Positions 7,130 to 14,219 are shown, counted from the stretch's first letter. The stretch: DNA of 17,322 bases from an uncultured Clostridia bacterium (GCA_934153805.1 CAKPFO010000036.1:1-17322), one strand, 5' to 3'. Numbers and translations are program-made. Notes: a model not told the origin generated them from the sequence alone.

Positions 7130-7295
7130 GATTTATAATATTTTTTTCGTCTCCTAGTTCGAGCTAAATTATTTACAAATTCTAATATAAATTTTATGGG
7201 ACCCTTTCAATAAATGAACATTCCCCATAAAATTTATATAAGAATTACTACAATAATTTACTCTCAAGGCGTTGACGAAAAAAATATTATAAATC
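7130..7295. mobile_element. 166-bp near-palindromic MITE-like element
   Basis: The outer 22 bp are a perfect inverted repeat (7130-7151 against 7274-7295; ends GATTTATAATA and ...TTTTCGTC). Inside, 7165-7173 pairs with 7252-7260 (TAAATTATT), and 7185-7200 pairs perfectly over 16 bp with 7224-7239. TTCA/TGAA closes the tip. The element can fold into one long hairpin, encodes no protein and shows no obvious target-site duplication. It fills the gap between priA and def, where spacing is otherwise short. Perfect termini plus a non-coding palindromic body are typical of MITEs mobilised in trans; a structured RNA is the alternative. TTGACG at 7272-7277 could act as a -35 for def, but I see no good -10. 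Confidence 0.6.
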
Positions 7296-7328
7296 AATAA
7301 AACTTTAAGGAAAGGAATGATAAAGAAG

Positions 7329-7805
7329 ATGGCTATAAGGCAAATAAGAGAAGAAGGGGACGAAATATTAAAGAAAAAATCAAGAGAAGTAGAAAATGTA
7401 GATGAAAGAATACAAGAGCTATTAGACGATATGATAGAAACTATGCATAAATATAATGGAGTAGGACTAGCTGCAGTGCAAGTAGGAGTATTAAAAAGAG
7501 TTATTGTAATAGACTTGTATGATGATAAAGGACCAATAAAACTAGTAAATCCAGTCATAACTAAACAAAAAGGTGAACAAGAAGTAGAAGAAGGTTGCCT
7601 AAGTTTTCCAAATAAGTATGCAAAAATGATAAGACCGGCAGAAGTAACAGTAGAAGCTTTAGATGAAAATGGAAAAAAAGTAAAAATACATGCAAAAGGA
7701 TTACTTGCTCAAGCATTGAGTCATGAAGTGGACCACTTAGATGGAATATTGTTTGTAGATAAAATGATTCCTGGAACTTTAGAATATGCGGAGCCAGAAA
7801 ATTAA
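7329..7805 (+). CDS. def: Peptide deformylase
   Basis: Def is a metal-dependent hydrolase that removes the formyl group from the N-terminal methionine of new proteins. The 158-residue product carries all three family motifs in order: GVGLAAVQ (motif 1), EEGCLSFP (motif 2, with the metal-binding Cys) and HEVDHLDG (motif 3, HExDH, with the two metal-binding His and the catalytic Glu). Length and order fit a typical type-1/3-like bacterial Def. I start at ATG 7329, giving MAIRQIREEGDEIL, which matches family N-termini; AAAGGA (7311-7316) is 12 nt upstream. The in-frame ATG at 7317 abuts that site but could use AAGG at 7307-7310, so it cannot be excluded. def followed by fmt is the classic pairing of formyl removal and formyl addition. 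Confidence 0.93.
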   Translation: MAIRQIREEGDEILKKKSREVENVDERIQELLDDMIETMHKYNGVGLAAVQVGVLKRVIVIDLYDDKGPIKLVNPVITKQKGEQEVEEGCLSFPNKYAKMIRPAEVTVEALDENGKKVKIHAKGLLAQALSHEVDHLDGILFVDKMIPGTLEYAEPEN

Positions 7806-7808
7806 ATA

Positions 7809-7837
7809 GCAATTTTTAAGGGCAAATTAAAAATTGT
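7809..7837. repeat. Inverted repeat between def and fmt
   Basis: AATTTTTAA (7811-7819) and TTAAAAATT (7827-7835) pair perfectly around the loop GGGCAAA, and one C-G and one G-U pair extend the stem to 11 bp. It is A/T-only with no T-run after it, so it is a weak hairpin rather than a good terminator. It lies immediately before the fmt ribosome binding site. Confidence 0.45.
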
Positions 7838-7855
7838 AAAAGGGGGAAAAATAAA

Positions 7856-8842
7856 ATGTTAAATGTTTTATTTATGGGAACACCAGATTTTGCGGCAGAA
7901 TCTTTAAAAAGTTTAGTAGAAGAAAAATATAATATAGTAGGAGTTGTTACAAATCCAGATAGACCAAAAGGTAGAGGCATGAAAATGATAGCATCTCCAG
8001 TAAAAGAATATGCATTAGAAAACGGATTAGATGTGTATCAACCTGAAAAAGTAAAAAATAACGAAGAATTTATAGAAAAAATAAAAGTATTAAATCCGGA
8101 CATTATCTGTGTTGTAGCGTATGGGAAAATACTACCAAAAGAAATTTTACAAATTCCGAAATATGGTTGTATAAATGTACATGCTTCAATTTTGCCACAA
8201 TATAGAGGCGCTGCACCAATACAATGGGCTGTTTTAAATGGAGATAAACAAACAGGAGTTACTACTATGTATATGGACGTGGGAATGGATACCGGAGATA
8301 TAATTTTAGTAGAAAAAACAGATATAGGAGAAGAAGAAACAACAGGAGAACTATGGGATAGACTTTCTAAAATGGGAGGAAAACTTTTAGCAAAAACTTT
8401 AAAGCAAATAGAAGAGGGAACTGCTCCAAGACAAAAGCAGAGTGACAATTTTACAAAGGCACCAATGCTTAATAAAGAAATGTCAAAAATAGATTGGCAA
8501 AATAAAACGGCTAGGGAAATTCATAATTTAGTAAGAGGTTTAAATCCAATAATGGGAGCATATACTTTCTTAAATGGAAAGAAAATAAAAATATGGAAGA
8601 CTAAAGTAAGAACAGAAAACGAGCTATTAGAAATATTCCCAGAATTAGAAGAATATTTTTTCAAGGTAAAAGATTTAATGGCAGGAACTATAATGTTTGC
8701 TTCAGATAAAAAAGGTTTGTTTGTTAAAGCAAATGAAGGAATTATCCAAATAGAGGAAATTCAAAGTGAAAATGCTAAGAAAATGCTAGTAGGAGATTTC
8801 TTAAGAGGAAACGAAATAATGGCAGGTGAAATATTTGAATAA
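7856..8842 (+). CDS. fmt: Methionyl-tRNA formyltransferase
   Basis: Fmt transfers the formyl group of 10-formyltetrahydrofolate to Met-tRNAfMet before initiation. The 328-residue product is slightly longer than the usual 310-320. It opens with MGTPDFAAESLKSL and carries TNPDRPKGRG, a tRNA-contact loop. The catalytic block is INVHASILPQYRGAAPIQWA (catalytic Asn and His) and MDTGDI (catalytic Asp). The C-terminal OB-fold-like domain (from about residue 205) contains the acidic stretch LEIFPELEEYFFKVKD, which looks like the source of the extra length. The ribosome binding site AGGGGG (7841-7846) lies 9 nt before the ATG. It is downstream of def by 50 nt. Its substrate is supplied by Fhs, encoded 6 kb further on. 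Confidence 0.95.
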   Translation: MLNVLFMGTPDFAAESLKSLVEEKYNIVGVVTNPDRPKGRGMKMIASPVKEYALENGLDVYQPEKVKNNEEFIEKIKVLNPDIICVVAYGKILPKEILQIPKYGCINVHASILPQYRGAAPIQWAVLNGDKQTGVTTMYMDVGMDTGDIILVEKTDIGEEETTGELWDRLSKMGGKLLAKTLKQIEEGTAPRQKQSDNFTKAPMLNKEMSKIDWQNKTAREIHNLVRGLNPIMGAYTFLNGKKIKIWKTKVRTENELLEIFPELEEYFFKVKDLMAGTIMFASDKKGLFVKANEGIIQIEEIQSENAKKMLVGDFLRGNEIMAGEIFE

Positions 8843-8860
8843 ACTTTTTTCATAAAACTG

Positions 8861-8889
8861 TTGTAAAAAACAAAAGATATTGGTATACT
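8861..8889 (+). promoter_or_regulatory. Sigma-A promoter for the asp23 operon
   Basis: TTGTAA (8861-8866), a 17-bp spacer and TATACT (8884-8889), with TGG directly before the -10 (TGn extended -10). It lies 19 nt after the fmt stop. No convincing terminator separates fmt from it, so fmt read-through may contribute. Confidence 0.68.
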
Positions 8890-8946
8890 TATAGTAATCA
8901 AAAAATTGATATAAAAACTAAAGAAATAAATAAGGAGGTTTTTGTT

Positions 8947-9366
8947 ATGGAAAATGAAAACAAAGAAGAAGTAGTAGCAAATGAAGAGGTTGTAGAGCAA
9001 ACAGAAAGCAACGAAATAAAAATTGCAGATGATGTAGTTGCAGTCATAGCAGGTGTTGCTGTATCAGAGGTTTCTGGTGTCGCAGAAATGGCAGGAGGAT
9101 TTGCCGGAGGAATAACAGAGGTTTTAAGTGGAAAGAAAAATTTAGCAAAAGGTATAAAAGTAGAGGTTGGAGATAAAAATGCCAAGATAGATGTTAACAT
9201 TATCGTAGAATATGGTGTTAGAATTCCAGATGTAGCTTTTGAAATTCAAAATAGAGTAAAAAAAGCAGTAGAAACAATGACTGGTTTAAAAGTTATAGAA
9301 GTAAATGTTAATGTACAAGGAGTTAGCACAGAGACAGAAGAAGCAGAAGAAACAACAGAAGAGTAA
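8947..9366 (+). CDS. Asp23/Gls24 family envelope stress protein
   Basis: Asp23/Gls24 (DUF322) proteins are abundant, membrane-associated cell-envelope stress proteins of Gram-positive bacteria. The 139-residue product has the family core at about residues 25-120: IKIADDVVAVIAGVAVSEV, then GVAEMAGG, KGIKVEVGDKNAKIDV, and the typical VNVNVQGV end. Both termini carry acidic tails (residues 4-24, Glu/Asn-rich; the last 13 mostly Glu and Thr) that look disordered. TAAGGAGG (8931-8938) gives a very strong translation start 8 nt before the ATG. It is the first gene of a unit with AmaP and a DUF2273 protein, the set that anchors Asp23 to the membrane in staphylococci. A hairpin directly after the stop may raise its level over the genes that follow. 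Confidence 0.92.
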   Translation: MENENKEEVVANEEVVEQTESNEIKIADDVVAVIAGVAVSEVSGVAEMAGGFAGGITEVLSGKKNLAKGIKVEVGDKNAKIDVNIIVEYGVRIPDVAFEIQNRVKKAVETMTGLKVIEVNVNVQGVSTETEEAEETTEE

Positions 9367-9373
9367 AAATTGT

Positions 9374-9397
9374 GAGGGTACATGATGTAGTGCCCTC
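9374..9397 (+). promoter_or_regulatory. Intercistronic hairpin between asp23 and amaP
   Basis: GAGGGTAC (9374-9381) pairs with GTGCCCTC (9390-9397) in an 8-bp stem with one G-U pair and the loop ATGATGTA. It lies 8 nt after the asp23 stop. Only TATTT follows, so it would be a leaky terminator or a 3'-end protecting stem. Confidence 0.55.
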
Positions 9398-9417
9398 TAT
9401 TTAAATGGAGGTAACAT

Positions 9418-9975
9418 ATGAAAATTTTAGATAAAATGGGATTAATTATATTTGCAAATTTAGTATTAATAATGTCTGTAATTGTTTGCTTATTAATATT
9501 TGGGTGGTTAGATCCATCAACTTTATACCTTATAACTAAGGCGGCTTTAGCAGATACTGTAACAACTAATATATTTTTAGGATTATCAATAGTACTTATA
9601 GTATTAGCAATAAAATGCATATTCTTCACATCTGAAGATAAAAAAATTAATGGAATTAAAGATGGAATTTTATTAAAAAATGATGACGGACAATTAGTAA
9701 TATCAAAAACTACATTAGAAGAATTAGTAAATAATGTAGTTAAAGGATTTGATAGTGCACAAGATGTGTCAAGCACAATAGCATTAGACGAAGAAAAAAG
9801 AATAATAGTATATGTAACTTTAAGTGTTAAAGAAAATGCTGTTATAAAAGAATTATCTACAAATTTACAAACAAAAATAAAATCAGCAATAAAGAAAACA
9901 TCAGATTTAGAAGTAAAAGAAGTAAATATAAGTGTAAAAGAATTACAATCAGAAAATAATTCTATAGCAGAATAA
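9418..9975 (+). CDS. amaP: AmaP-like alkaline shock membrane anchor protein
   Basis: The 185-residue product has two N-terminal membrane helices (about residues 7-29 and 48-70) and a C-terminal cytosolic domain related to Asp23 (from about residue 80; VISKTTLEELVNNVVKGF through VKEVNISVKEL). That is the layout of AmaP, which holds Asp23 at the membrane in Staphylococcus aureus. Its position right after an Asp23 gene and before a DUF2273 gene is the diagnostic context. The start is ATG 9418, with GGAGGT (9407-9412) 5 nt upstream. I assign the name by architecture and neighbours; members of this family are divergent in sequence. Confidence 0.82.
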   Translation: MKILDKMGLIIFANLVLIMSVIVCLLIFGWLDPSTLYLITKAALADTVTTNIFLGLSIVLIVLAIKCIFFTSEDKKINGIKDGILLKNDDGQLVISKTTLEELVNNVVKGFDSAQDVSSTIALDEEKRIIVYVTLSVKENAVIKELSTNLQTKIKSAIKKTSDLEVKEVNISVKELQSENNSIAE

Positions 9976-9996
9976 GAGTAGCTTTACTGCTATAGA
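9961..9996 (+). repeat. Hairpin over the amaP stop codon
   Basis: TCTATAGCAG (9961-9970) pairs perfectly over 10 bp with CTGCTATAGA (9987-9996), loop 16 nt. The left arm is the last codons of amaP and its stop (TAA, 9973-9975) lies in the loop. No T-run follows. It could affect mRNA stability or coupling to the next gene. Confidence 0.5.
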
Positions 9997-10028
9997 TTAT
10001 CATCTCTAAGAGAGGAATGGGATAAATT

Positions 10029-10232
10029 ATGAAGGAAATTAAAGATTTTTTTATGAAATATAGAGGAGCTATAATAGGAGCAATTGTAGCAATTTTAATA
10101 TTACTTACAAGATTTTACGTGTTTATAATAGGGCTTATATTAATAGCAATGGGAATCTATGTTGGAAATTACATTCAAGTAAATAAAGAAAGTGTAAAAG
10201 AAAAATTAAAAAATTTTATAGACAGAATTTAG
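10029..10232 (+). CDS. DUF2273 family small membrane protein
   Basis: This 67-residue protein has two closely spaced hydrophobic segments (about residues 13-28 and 30-47). They are joined by TRFYVFI and followed by a charged amphipathic tail (NKESVKEKLKNFIDRI). This size, topology and position after Asp23 and AmaP match DUF2273 proteins, which accompany the Asp23 complex in Firmicutes. Its biochemical role is not established. The ribosome binding site is GAGAGGAA, just before 10018, about 10 nt from the ATG. It is 53 nt after amaP, across the hairpin at 9961-9996, and nusB follows after 13 nt. Confidence 0.85.
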   Translation: MKEIKDFFMKYRGAIIGAIVAILILLTRFYVFIIGLILIAMGIYVGNYIQVNKESVKEKLKNFIDRI

Positions 10233-10245
10233 AAAGGAAAAAATT

Positions 10246-10656
10246 ATGAATCGTTCAGCAATAAGAGAACTTACTTTTAAATTATTATATAGTAATGAAA
10301 TACAAAAAGATATGGATGAAGAACAAATAGACATATTTTTAAGTGAAAATAATATTGAAAGTGAAGAACAAAAAAATAGTATAAAAGAAACATTTAATGG
10401 AATAAAAAAATATGAGCAAGAAATTAGAAACTTAATATCAGAAAATTTAAAAGAAAATTGGACTTTTGATAGAATTTCTAAAATAGATGTTGCTATATTA
10501 AAACTTGCAATATATGAGCTTATATATAGCAAAATTCCTTACAAAGTAGTAATAAATGAAGCAGTAGAAATTGCAAAAAAATATGGAGATGATTCTGCCA
10601 AATCATTTATTAATGGTGTTTTAGCAAGTATTGTAAAAGAAAAAAATATTATGTAG
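10246..10656 (+). CDS. nusB: Transcription antitermination factor NusB
   Basis: NusB binds NusE (ribosomal protein S10) and boxA RNA in the antitermination complex that keeps RNA polymerase moving through rRNA operons. The 136-residue all-helical product has the family hallmarks: the N-terminal RELTFKLLYSNEI helix, the IDVAILKLAIYELIY core (about residues 84-98) and the PYKVVINEAVEIAKKYG plus FINGVLASI end. AAAGGA (10233-10238) is 7 nt before the ATG and begins right after the DUF2273 stop. Asp23-type genes next to nusB are usual in Firmicutes. The stop TAG overlaps the Shine-Dalgarno of xseA, so the two are translationally coupled. Confidence 0.93.
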   Translation: MNRSAIRELTFKLLYSNEIQKDMDEEQIDIFLSENNIESEEQKNSIKETFNGIKKYEQEIRNLISENLKENWTFDRISKIDVAILKLAIYELIYSKIPYKVVINEAVEIAKKYGDDSAKSFINGVLASIVKEKNIM

Positions 10657-10666
10657 GAGAATGTAA

Positions 10667-11869
10667 ATGCAATATAATCCAATTACAGTAACACAGTTAA
10701 ATACATATGTAAAAGAAAAATTTGAAAATGATGAATTTTTAAATAATGTATTAGTAAAAGGTGAAATATCAAATTTTAAACATCATTATACAGGTCACAT
10801 GTATTTTACGCTAAAAGATGAAAATTCATTAATAAAATGCGTAATGTTTAAAGGATACACAGCAAATTTAAATTTTGTCCCAAAAGATGGGATGAAAGTA
10901 ATGATTTTAGGAACTGTATCTGTATACGAAAGAGATGGAGTTTATCAAATTTATGCTAAGGCGATGCAAACTGATGGAGTAGGAGATTTACATGCAGAAT
11001 TTGAAAAGTTAAAAGCAAAACTAGAGCAAGAGGGATTGTTTAAAGTAGAACATAAAAAGCAAATTCCATTTATGCCAAAAATTGTTGGTGTATTAAGTTC
11101 AAATACAGGAGCAGTAATAAGAGATATAATAAATGTATCTACAAGGAGAAATCCAAATGTGTATATAAGGTTATATCCTGTGCCAGTACAAGGTGCAGGT
11201 GCTAGTGAAAAAATTGCAAAGGCAATAGAATTTATGAATGAAAATAAATTAGCTGATGTGCTTATCATAGCGAGAGGTGGAGGTTCATTAGAAGACTTAT
11301 GGCCATTTAATGAAGAAAATGTTGCAAGAGCAATATATAATTCCAAAATTCCTGTTATATCTGCTGTAGGACATGAAACAGATTTTACCATAGCAGATTT
11401 TGTGGCAGATTTAAGAGCACCAACACCATCTGCTGCAGCAGAGCTAGCAGTTCCAGAAATAAGTGATGTTCAAAATAAAATAATACTATGTCAAAATAGA
11501 TTAAAACTTGCATTAAGCAAAAAAGTTGAATTAATGAAATTAAGATATCAAAAATGCTTGGCAAGTAAAGCTTTTAAAGAACCAATGCAAAAAGTAAACG
11601 AAAGTTATATGCTATTAGACAATATTGTAAAAAGTATAGAATACAATATAAAAAATAAAGTAAAAGATAAAAAGGTATACATGGTAGCAAATATTGCTAA
11701 ATTAGACACATTGAGTCCATTAAAGACATTAACTAGAGGGTACTCAATAGCGGAGCACGATGGAAAAATAGTAAATAGCGCTAAAGTGCTAAAAACAGGT
11801 GATGAAATAAAATTGAAATTTGTAGACGGAGTAAATACAGCTAAAATAACAGATACATCTACAATATAA
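10667..11869 (+). CDS. xseA: Exodeoxyribonuclease VII large subunit
   Basis: XseA is the catalytic chain of ExoVII, which degrades single-stranded DNA from both ends and works with XseB. The 400-residue product has an N-terminal OB-fold (about residues 5-100; ITVTQLNTYVKEKF, VKGEISNFK, GHMYFTLKD). A catalytic domain follows: VGVLSSNTGAVIRDI, IARGGGSLEDLWPFN, ISAVGHETDFTIADFVADLRAPTPSAAAE. A helical C-terminus ends with LTRGYSIAEHDGKIV. All conserved blocks are present and the length is within the family range. TAGGAG (10653-10658) lies 8 nt before the ATG and overlaps the nusB stop. The xseB gene follows, but with an unrelated membrane-anchored gene between them, where many genomes have the two adjacent. 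Confidence 0.95.
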   Translation: MQYNPITVTQLNTYVKEKFENDEFLNNVLVKGEISNFKHHYTGHMYFTLKDENSLIKCVMFKGYTANLNFVPKDGMKVMILGTVSVYERDGVYQIYAKAMQTDGVGDLHAEFEKLKAKLEQEGLFKVEHKKQIPFMPKIVGVLSSNTGAVIRDIINVSTRRNPNVYIRLYPVPVQGAGASEKIAKAIEFMNENKLADVLIIARGGGSLEDLWPFNEENVARAIYNSKIPVISAVGHETDFTIADFVADLRAPTPSAAAELAVPEISDVQNKIILCQNRLKLALSKKVELMKLRYQKCLASKAFKEPMQKVNESYMLLDNIVKSIEYNIKNKVKDKKVYMVANIAKLDTLSPLKTLTRGYSIAEHDGKIVNSAKVLKTGDEIKLKFVDGVNTAKITDTSTI

Positions 11870-11920
11870 TGAAAGGATATAATTGTAATTTTATAATTAT
11901 ATTATAAGAGGTTATGCAAT

Positions 11921-12376
11921 ATGAATAAAAAAGTATGTATAGTAATAGTAGTAATTATATTATTAGGGATAATTTGTGGAATAATGTTAAATAAAAACAG
12001 CAAAAACACAAATAATCAAAATGAAGAAAAAAGATTAGAAGAAAATAGTGTAGTAAATCAACAAGTAGCAAACGAAGAAGCAAATGTAGTAGATAATGAA
12101 ACTGTAAATGAGGTTCAAGAAACATTAACTAACAGTGAGAAAGAAAATACAACAACAGAAACATTTACAGAAGAGCCAAAAACTGCAGAAGAAAAAGCTA
12201 TAGCGATAGCAAAAAAAGACTATGGAAATGAGCAAGGTGTAAAATTTGGAGTAGAAGGAATTGATGAAAGTGGAAGATATATAGTAACTGTAAGAAATTC
12301 TGATACAACAGAAGCATTAGCATTTTATTTTGTTAATTTAACGAATAGCACTTTTACTAAAAAGGAAATGAACTAA
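11921..12376 (+). CDS. Membrane-anchored extracytoplasmic protein with PepSY-like C-terminus
   Basis: This 151-residue protein starts with MNKK and a single hydrophobic helix (about residues 5-22), which is a signal anchor without a clear cleavage or lipobox site. A long disordered Asn/Glu/Val-rich linker (about 25-86) follows. The small C-terminal domain (about 88-151) opens with TAEEKAIAIAKKDYG and continues to SGRYIVTVRNSDTTEALAFYFVN. The pattern of an EKA-IAIAKK helix followed by two or three strands resembles PepSY domains, which are often linked to inhibition of extracytoplasmic peptidases. The similarity is by eye and is not certain. AAGAGG (11906-11911) is 9 nt upstream. It interrupts the xseA-xseB pair; an A/T-only inverted repeat precedes it at about 11879-11902. 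Confidence 0.68.
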   Translation: MNKKVCIVIVVIILLGIICGIMLNKNSKNTNNQNEEKRLEENSVVNQQVANEEANVVDNETVNEVQETLTNSEKENTTTETFTEEPKTAEEKAIAIAKKDYGNEQGVKFGVEGIDESGRYIVTVRNSDTTEALAFYFVNLTNSTFTKKEMN

Positions 12377-12481
12377 AGTTATAGAATTTAGTTAAAGAAA
12401 GCTATACGAAAAGTATAGGGCAAGATAAATAGAAATATGACAAATTGCAAGTTAAATTGAAATATGAGAAAGGAAATATCA

Positions 12482-12706
12482 ATGGAAGAAAAAAGCTTTG
12501 AAAAATTAATGAAAAGTTTAGAAGAAATTGCAAGTCAACTAGAAAAAGGGGATTTAAATCTAGAAGAATCAATATCAAAATTTGAAGAAGGAATGAAACT
12601 ATCTAAAAAATGTAATGAAATAATAGAAAATGCAGAGAAAAAAATAACAATCTTACTACAGAAAGACGGAAAAGTTTCTGAAGAAAATTTTGTACAAGAA
12701 GATTAA
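12482..12706 (+). CDS. xseB: Exodeoxyribonuclease VII small subunit
   Basis: XseB is the small helical subunit, several copies of which bind XseA to form ExoVII. The 74-residue product fits the family: SFEKLMKSLEEIASQLEKGDLNLEESISKFEEGMKL is the conserved helical pair, with the GDLNLEESI turn. An IIENAEKKI third helix and a short acidic tail follow. I choose ATG 12482 over ATG 12464, since AAAGGA (12469-12474) lies 7 nt before the former and inside the longer reading. The 105-nt gap before it holds only a small stem (CTATAC/GTATAG, 12402-12418, GAAAA loop). Confidence 0.93.
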   Translation: MEEKSFEKLMKSLEEIASQLEKGDLNLEESISKFEEGMKLSKKCNEIIENAEKKITILLQKDGKVSEENFVQED

Positions 12707-12727
12707 AAAAAGAAAAGGGGAGCAATA

Positions 12728-13159
12728 GTGGATTTTATACTACAATATAAATATTTAATAATACCATTAGCAACATGGTTTTTCATACAAGTATTTAAAG
12801 TTATATGGGATTTAGTAGCAACGCATAAATTTAACTTTAAAAGAATATTAGGAGCAGGGGGAATGCCTAGTTCTCATTCAGCTGTAGTAACATCATTAGC
12901 AACTATGGTAGGAAAAGACAATGGAATAGATTCTGCAATTTTTGCTGTTTCAGTAATATTTGCTTGTATAGTTATGTACGACGCAGCAGGAGTTAGAAGG
13001 GCTGCTGGAAAGCAAGCAAAGCTATTGAATAAAATAGTAGAGACGCCAGGACTTACAAATTTGCAAGTGCAAGAAAGATTAGTAGAGGTGTTAGGACATA
13101 CACCAACACAAGTAATAGTAGGCGCTGCAATAGGAGTGCTAGTAGGGTTAATATTCTAA
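12728..13159 (+). CDS. Divergent PAP2 family membrane protein (YuiD/DUF212)
   Basis: The 143-residue product belongs to the divergent PAP2 family (DUF212, B. subtilis YuiD type). Its core motifs are GGMPSSHSAVVTSLATMVG (about residues 44-62), with the Ser-Ser-His element of the acid-phosphatase fold, then YDAAGVRRAAGKQAKLLN and a GHTPTQVIVGAAIGVLVG end. Four hydrophobic segments point to an integral membrane enzyme. The substrate is unproved for most members, with a lipid phosphate suspected. It starts at GTG 12728: AAGGGGAG (12715-12722) is 5 nt upstream and no ATG fits the family start. It lies 21 nt after xseB, as the last gene of this unit, before a terminator. Confidence 0.9.
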   Translation: MDFILQYKYLIIPLATWFFIQVFKVIWDLVATHKFNFKRILGAGGMPSSHSAVVTSLATMVGKDNGIDSAIFAVSVIFACIVMYDAAGVRRAAGKQAKLLNKIVETPGLTNLQVQERLVEVLGHTPTQVIVGAAIGVLVGLIF

Positions 13160-13200
13160 TGAATTAAGGGCATACTTAATATAAAAAAGTTTCATTATTA

Positions 13201-13235
13201 AAGGGCACGAGCTAAAATAGTTCGTGTCTTTATAT
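13201..13235 (+). terminator. Terminator after the YuiD-like gene
   Basis: CACGAGCTA (13206-13214) pairs with TAGTTCGTG (13218-13226) around an AAA loop. The stem extends outward through AAGGG/TCTTT to about 14 bp with a few G-U pairs, and TTTATAT follows. It closes the asp23-to-yuiD unit. The rest of 13160-13277 shows nothing else. Confidence 0.75.
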
Positions 13236-13277
13236 ATGTGTATGCAAAGTGAGTATATGTAAATAATAAAAAAAGAC

Positions 13278-13306
13278 TTGAAAAATGTAAAAAAATATGT
13301 TAACAT
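13278..13306 (+). promoter_or_regulatory. Promoter for the membrane protein gene at 13358
   Basis: TTGAAA (13278-13283), a 17-bp spacer and TAACAT (13301-13306), with TGT before the -10 (TGn extended -10). A perfect TATAAT also sits at 13318-13323 but lacks a -35 at proper spacing. The leader would be about 45 nt. Confidence 0.55.
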
Positions 13307-13357
13307 AAGAAAAAACTTATAATACCTATAAAATAATTATTTTAAGGAGGAAAAAAC

Positions 13358-14128
13358 ATGAAAAATGGATTATTATCACTAGGAAGCTTTATATTGGGAC
13401 TGGCTGGAACACTATTATTTATGAAGTTTGCACCACATTTTAAAGGGGATATAATTATTCTTTTTATTTTAATAATTACAACAGCTATAGTTGTTACACA
13501 TTTTTGGATAAAACAATCATATGTGGAAATCGATAAAGAAGAAAAAATAGAAAAGCAACGGATACAAAAGTTAGAAGTTAAATATGCAGACTATGTAAAA
13601 GTAGTGGATGAAGCTATACAAAATATGATTACAAAGGTAGAAAAAGAAGTGCCTGTAACTATTTTGAAGGAGCCTATGGGACATCGTTATCTAATTTTAT
13701 TTGAAAAATATCTTGACTGGATATGTAAAAATAGAATAAAAGGTAAACCAGATACGTTTGTTATAGCATCATGTTTAATGTATAGCCTTATGAATAGAAT
13801 AATGATTGGTACAGATGATGTGGAAAATTTTAATGGAGAAATAAGAAAATTAATAATTACAATTAATTGCCAATTAGCATTTGATGTAGCGTTAAAAATT
13901 ATTTCAGAACCGATTACATACGATAAAGATGAAACAAATGGAGAATATACAGTTCCAAGATGCCATCCTAAAAAGGATATTGTTGTGCCAGAAGGATTAA
14001 TACAGGATAATCCTCTATATAGCAGGATTGTTAGAAATATTGCAAAAGATTATATTGCAAATAGTGATTCACGTCATATAATGCAATTTTCAAACTTATT
14101 GCAGTTAATCTATTTGAATTGTGAATAG
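13358..14128 (+). CDS. Two-helix membrane protein with cytosolic domain, function unknown
   Basis: I do not recognise this 256-residue protein. Two membrane helices at about residues 5-24 and 31-52 form an N-terminal hairpin. A charged helical stretch (IDKEEKIEKQRIQKLEVKY, about 57-76) follows, then a soluble domain to the end. The soluble part contains MGHRYLILFEKYLDWICKN (about 108-126), GKPDTFVIASCLMYSLMNRIM, and a late segment with VPRCHPKKDIVVPEGLI. Aromatic and hydrophobic spacing suggest a compact helical domain facing the cytosol. AAGGAGG (13344-13350) is 7 nt before the ATG. It has its own promoter and terminator, so it is a single-gene unit between two housekeeping blocks. Codon 68 is CGG, which the conserved genes here avoid, a mild sign of different history. 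The stop is TAG. Confidence 0.75.
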   Translation: MKNGLLSLGSFILGLAGTLLFMKFAPHFKGDIIILFILIITTAIVVTHFWIKQSYVEIDKEEKIEKQRIQKLEVKYADYVKVVDEAIQNMITKVEKEVPVTILKEPMGHRYLILFEKYLDWICKNRIKGKPDTFVIASCLMYSLMNRIMIGTDDVENFNGEIRKLIITINCQLAFDVALKIISEPITYDKDETNGEYTVPRCHPKKDIVVPEGLIQDNPLYSRIVRNIAKDYIANSDSRHIMQFSNLLQLIYLNCE

Positions 14129-14130
14129 AA

Positions 14131-14172
14131 ATAAAGCTCACCTACGTAAACTGTGGGTGGGCTTTATTTTTT
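14131..14172 (+). terminator. Strong terminator after the gene at 13358
   Basis: ATAAAGCTCACCTAC (14131-14145) pairs with the segment 14153-14167 (GTGGGTGGGCTTTAT), a 15-bp stem with two T-G pairs and a 7-nt loop, followed by a run of Ts to 14172. It begins 3 nt after the stop codon. Confidence 0.88.
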
Positions 14173-14190
14173 AATTTATAAAAATTAATG

Positions 14191-14219
14191 TTGCTAAAAT
14201 TAAATAAATAATGTATAGT
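14191..14219 (+). promoter_or_regulatory. Sigma-A promoter for fhs
   Basis: TTGCTA (14191-14196), a 17-bp spacer and TATAGT (14214-14219). The leader to the fhs ATG is only about 25-30 nt, so there is no room for a riboswitch. Confidence 0.65.

Noticed and set aside
7130..7295. Rho-independent terminator for priA
   Set aside because: The stem is very long, AT-rich and not followed by a T-run; it fits a mobile palindrome better.
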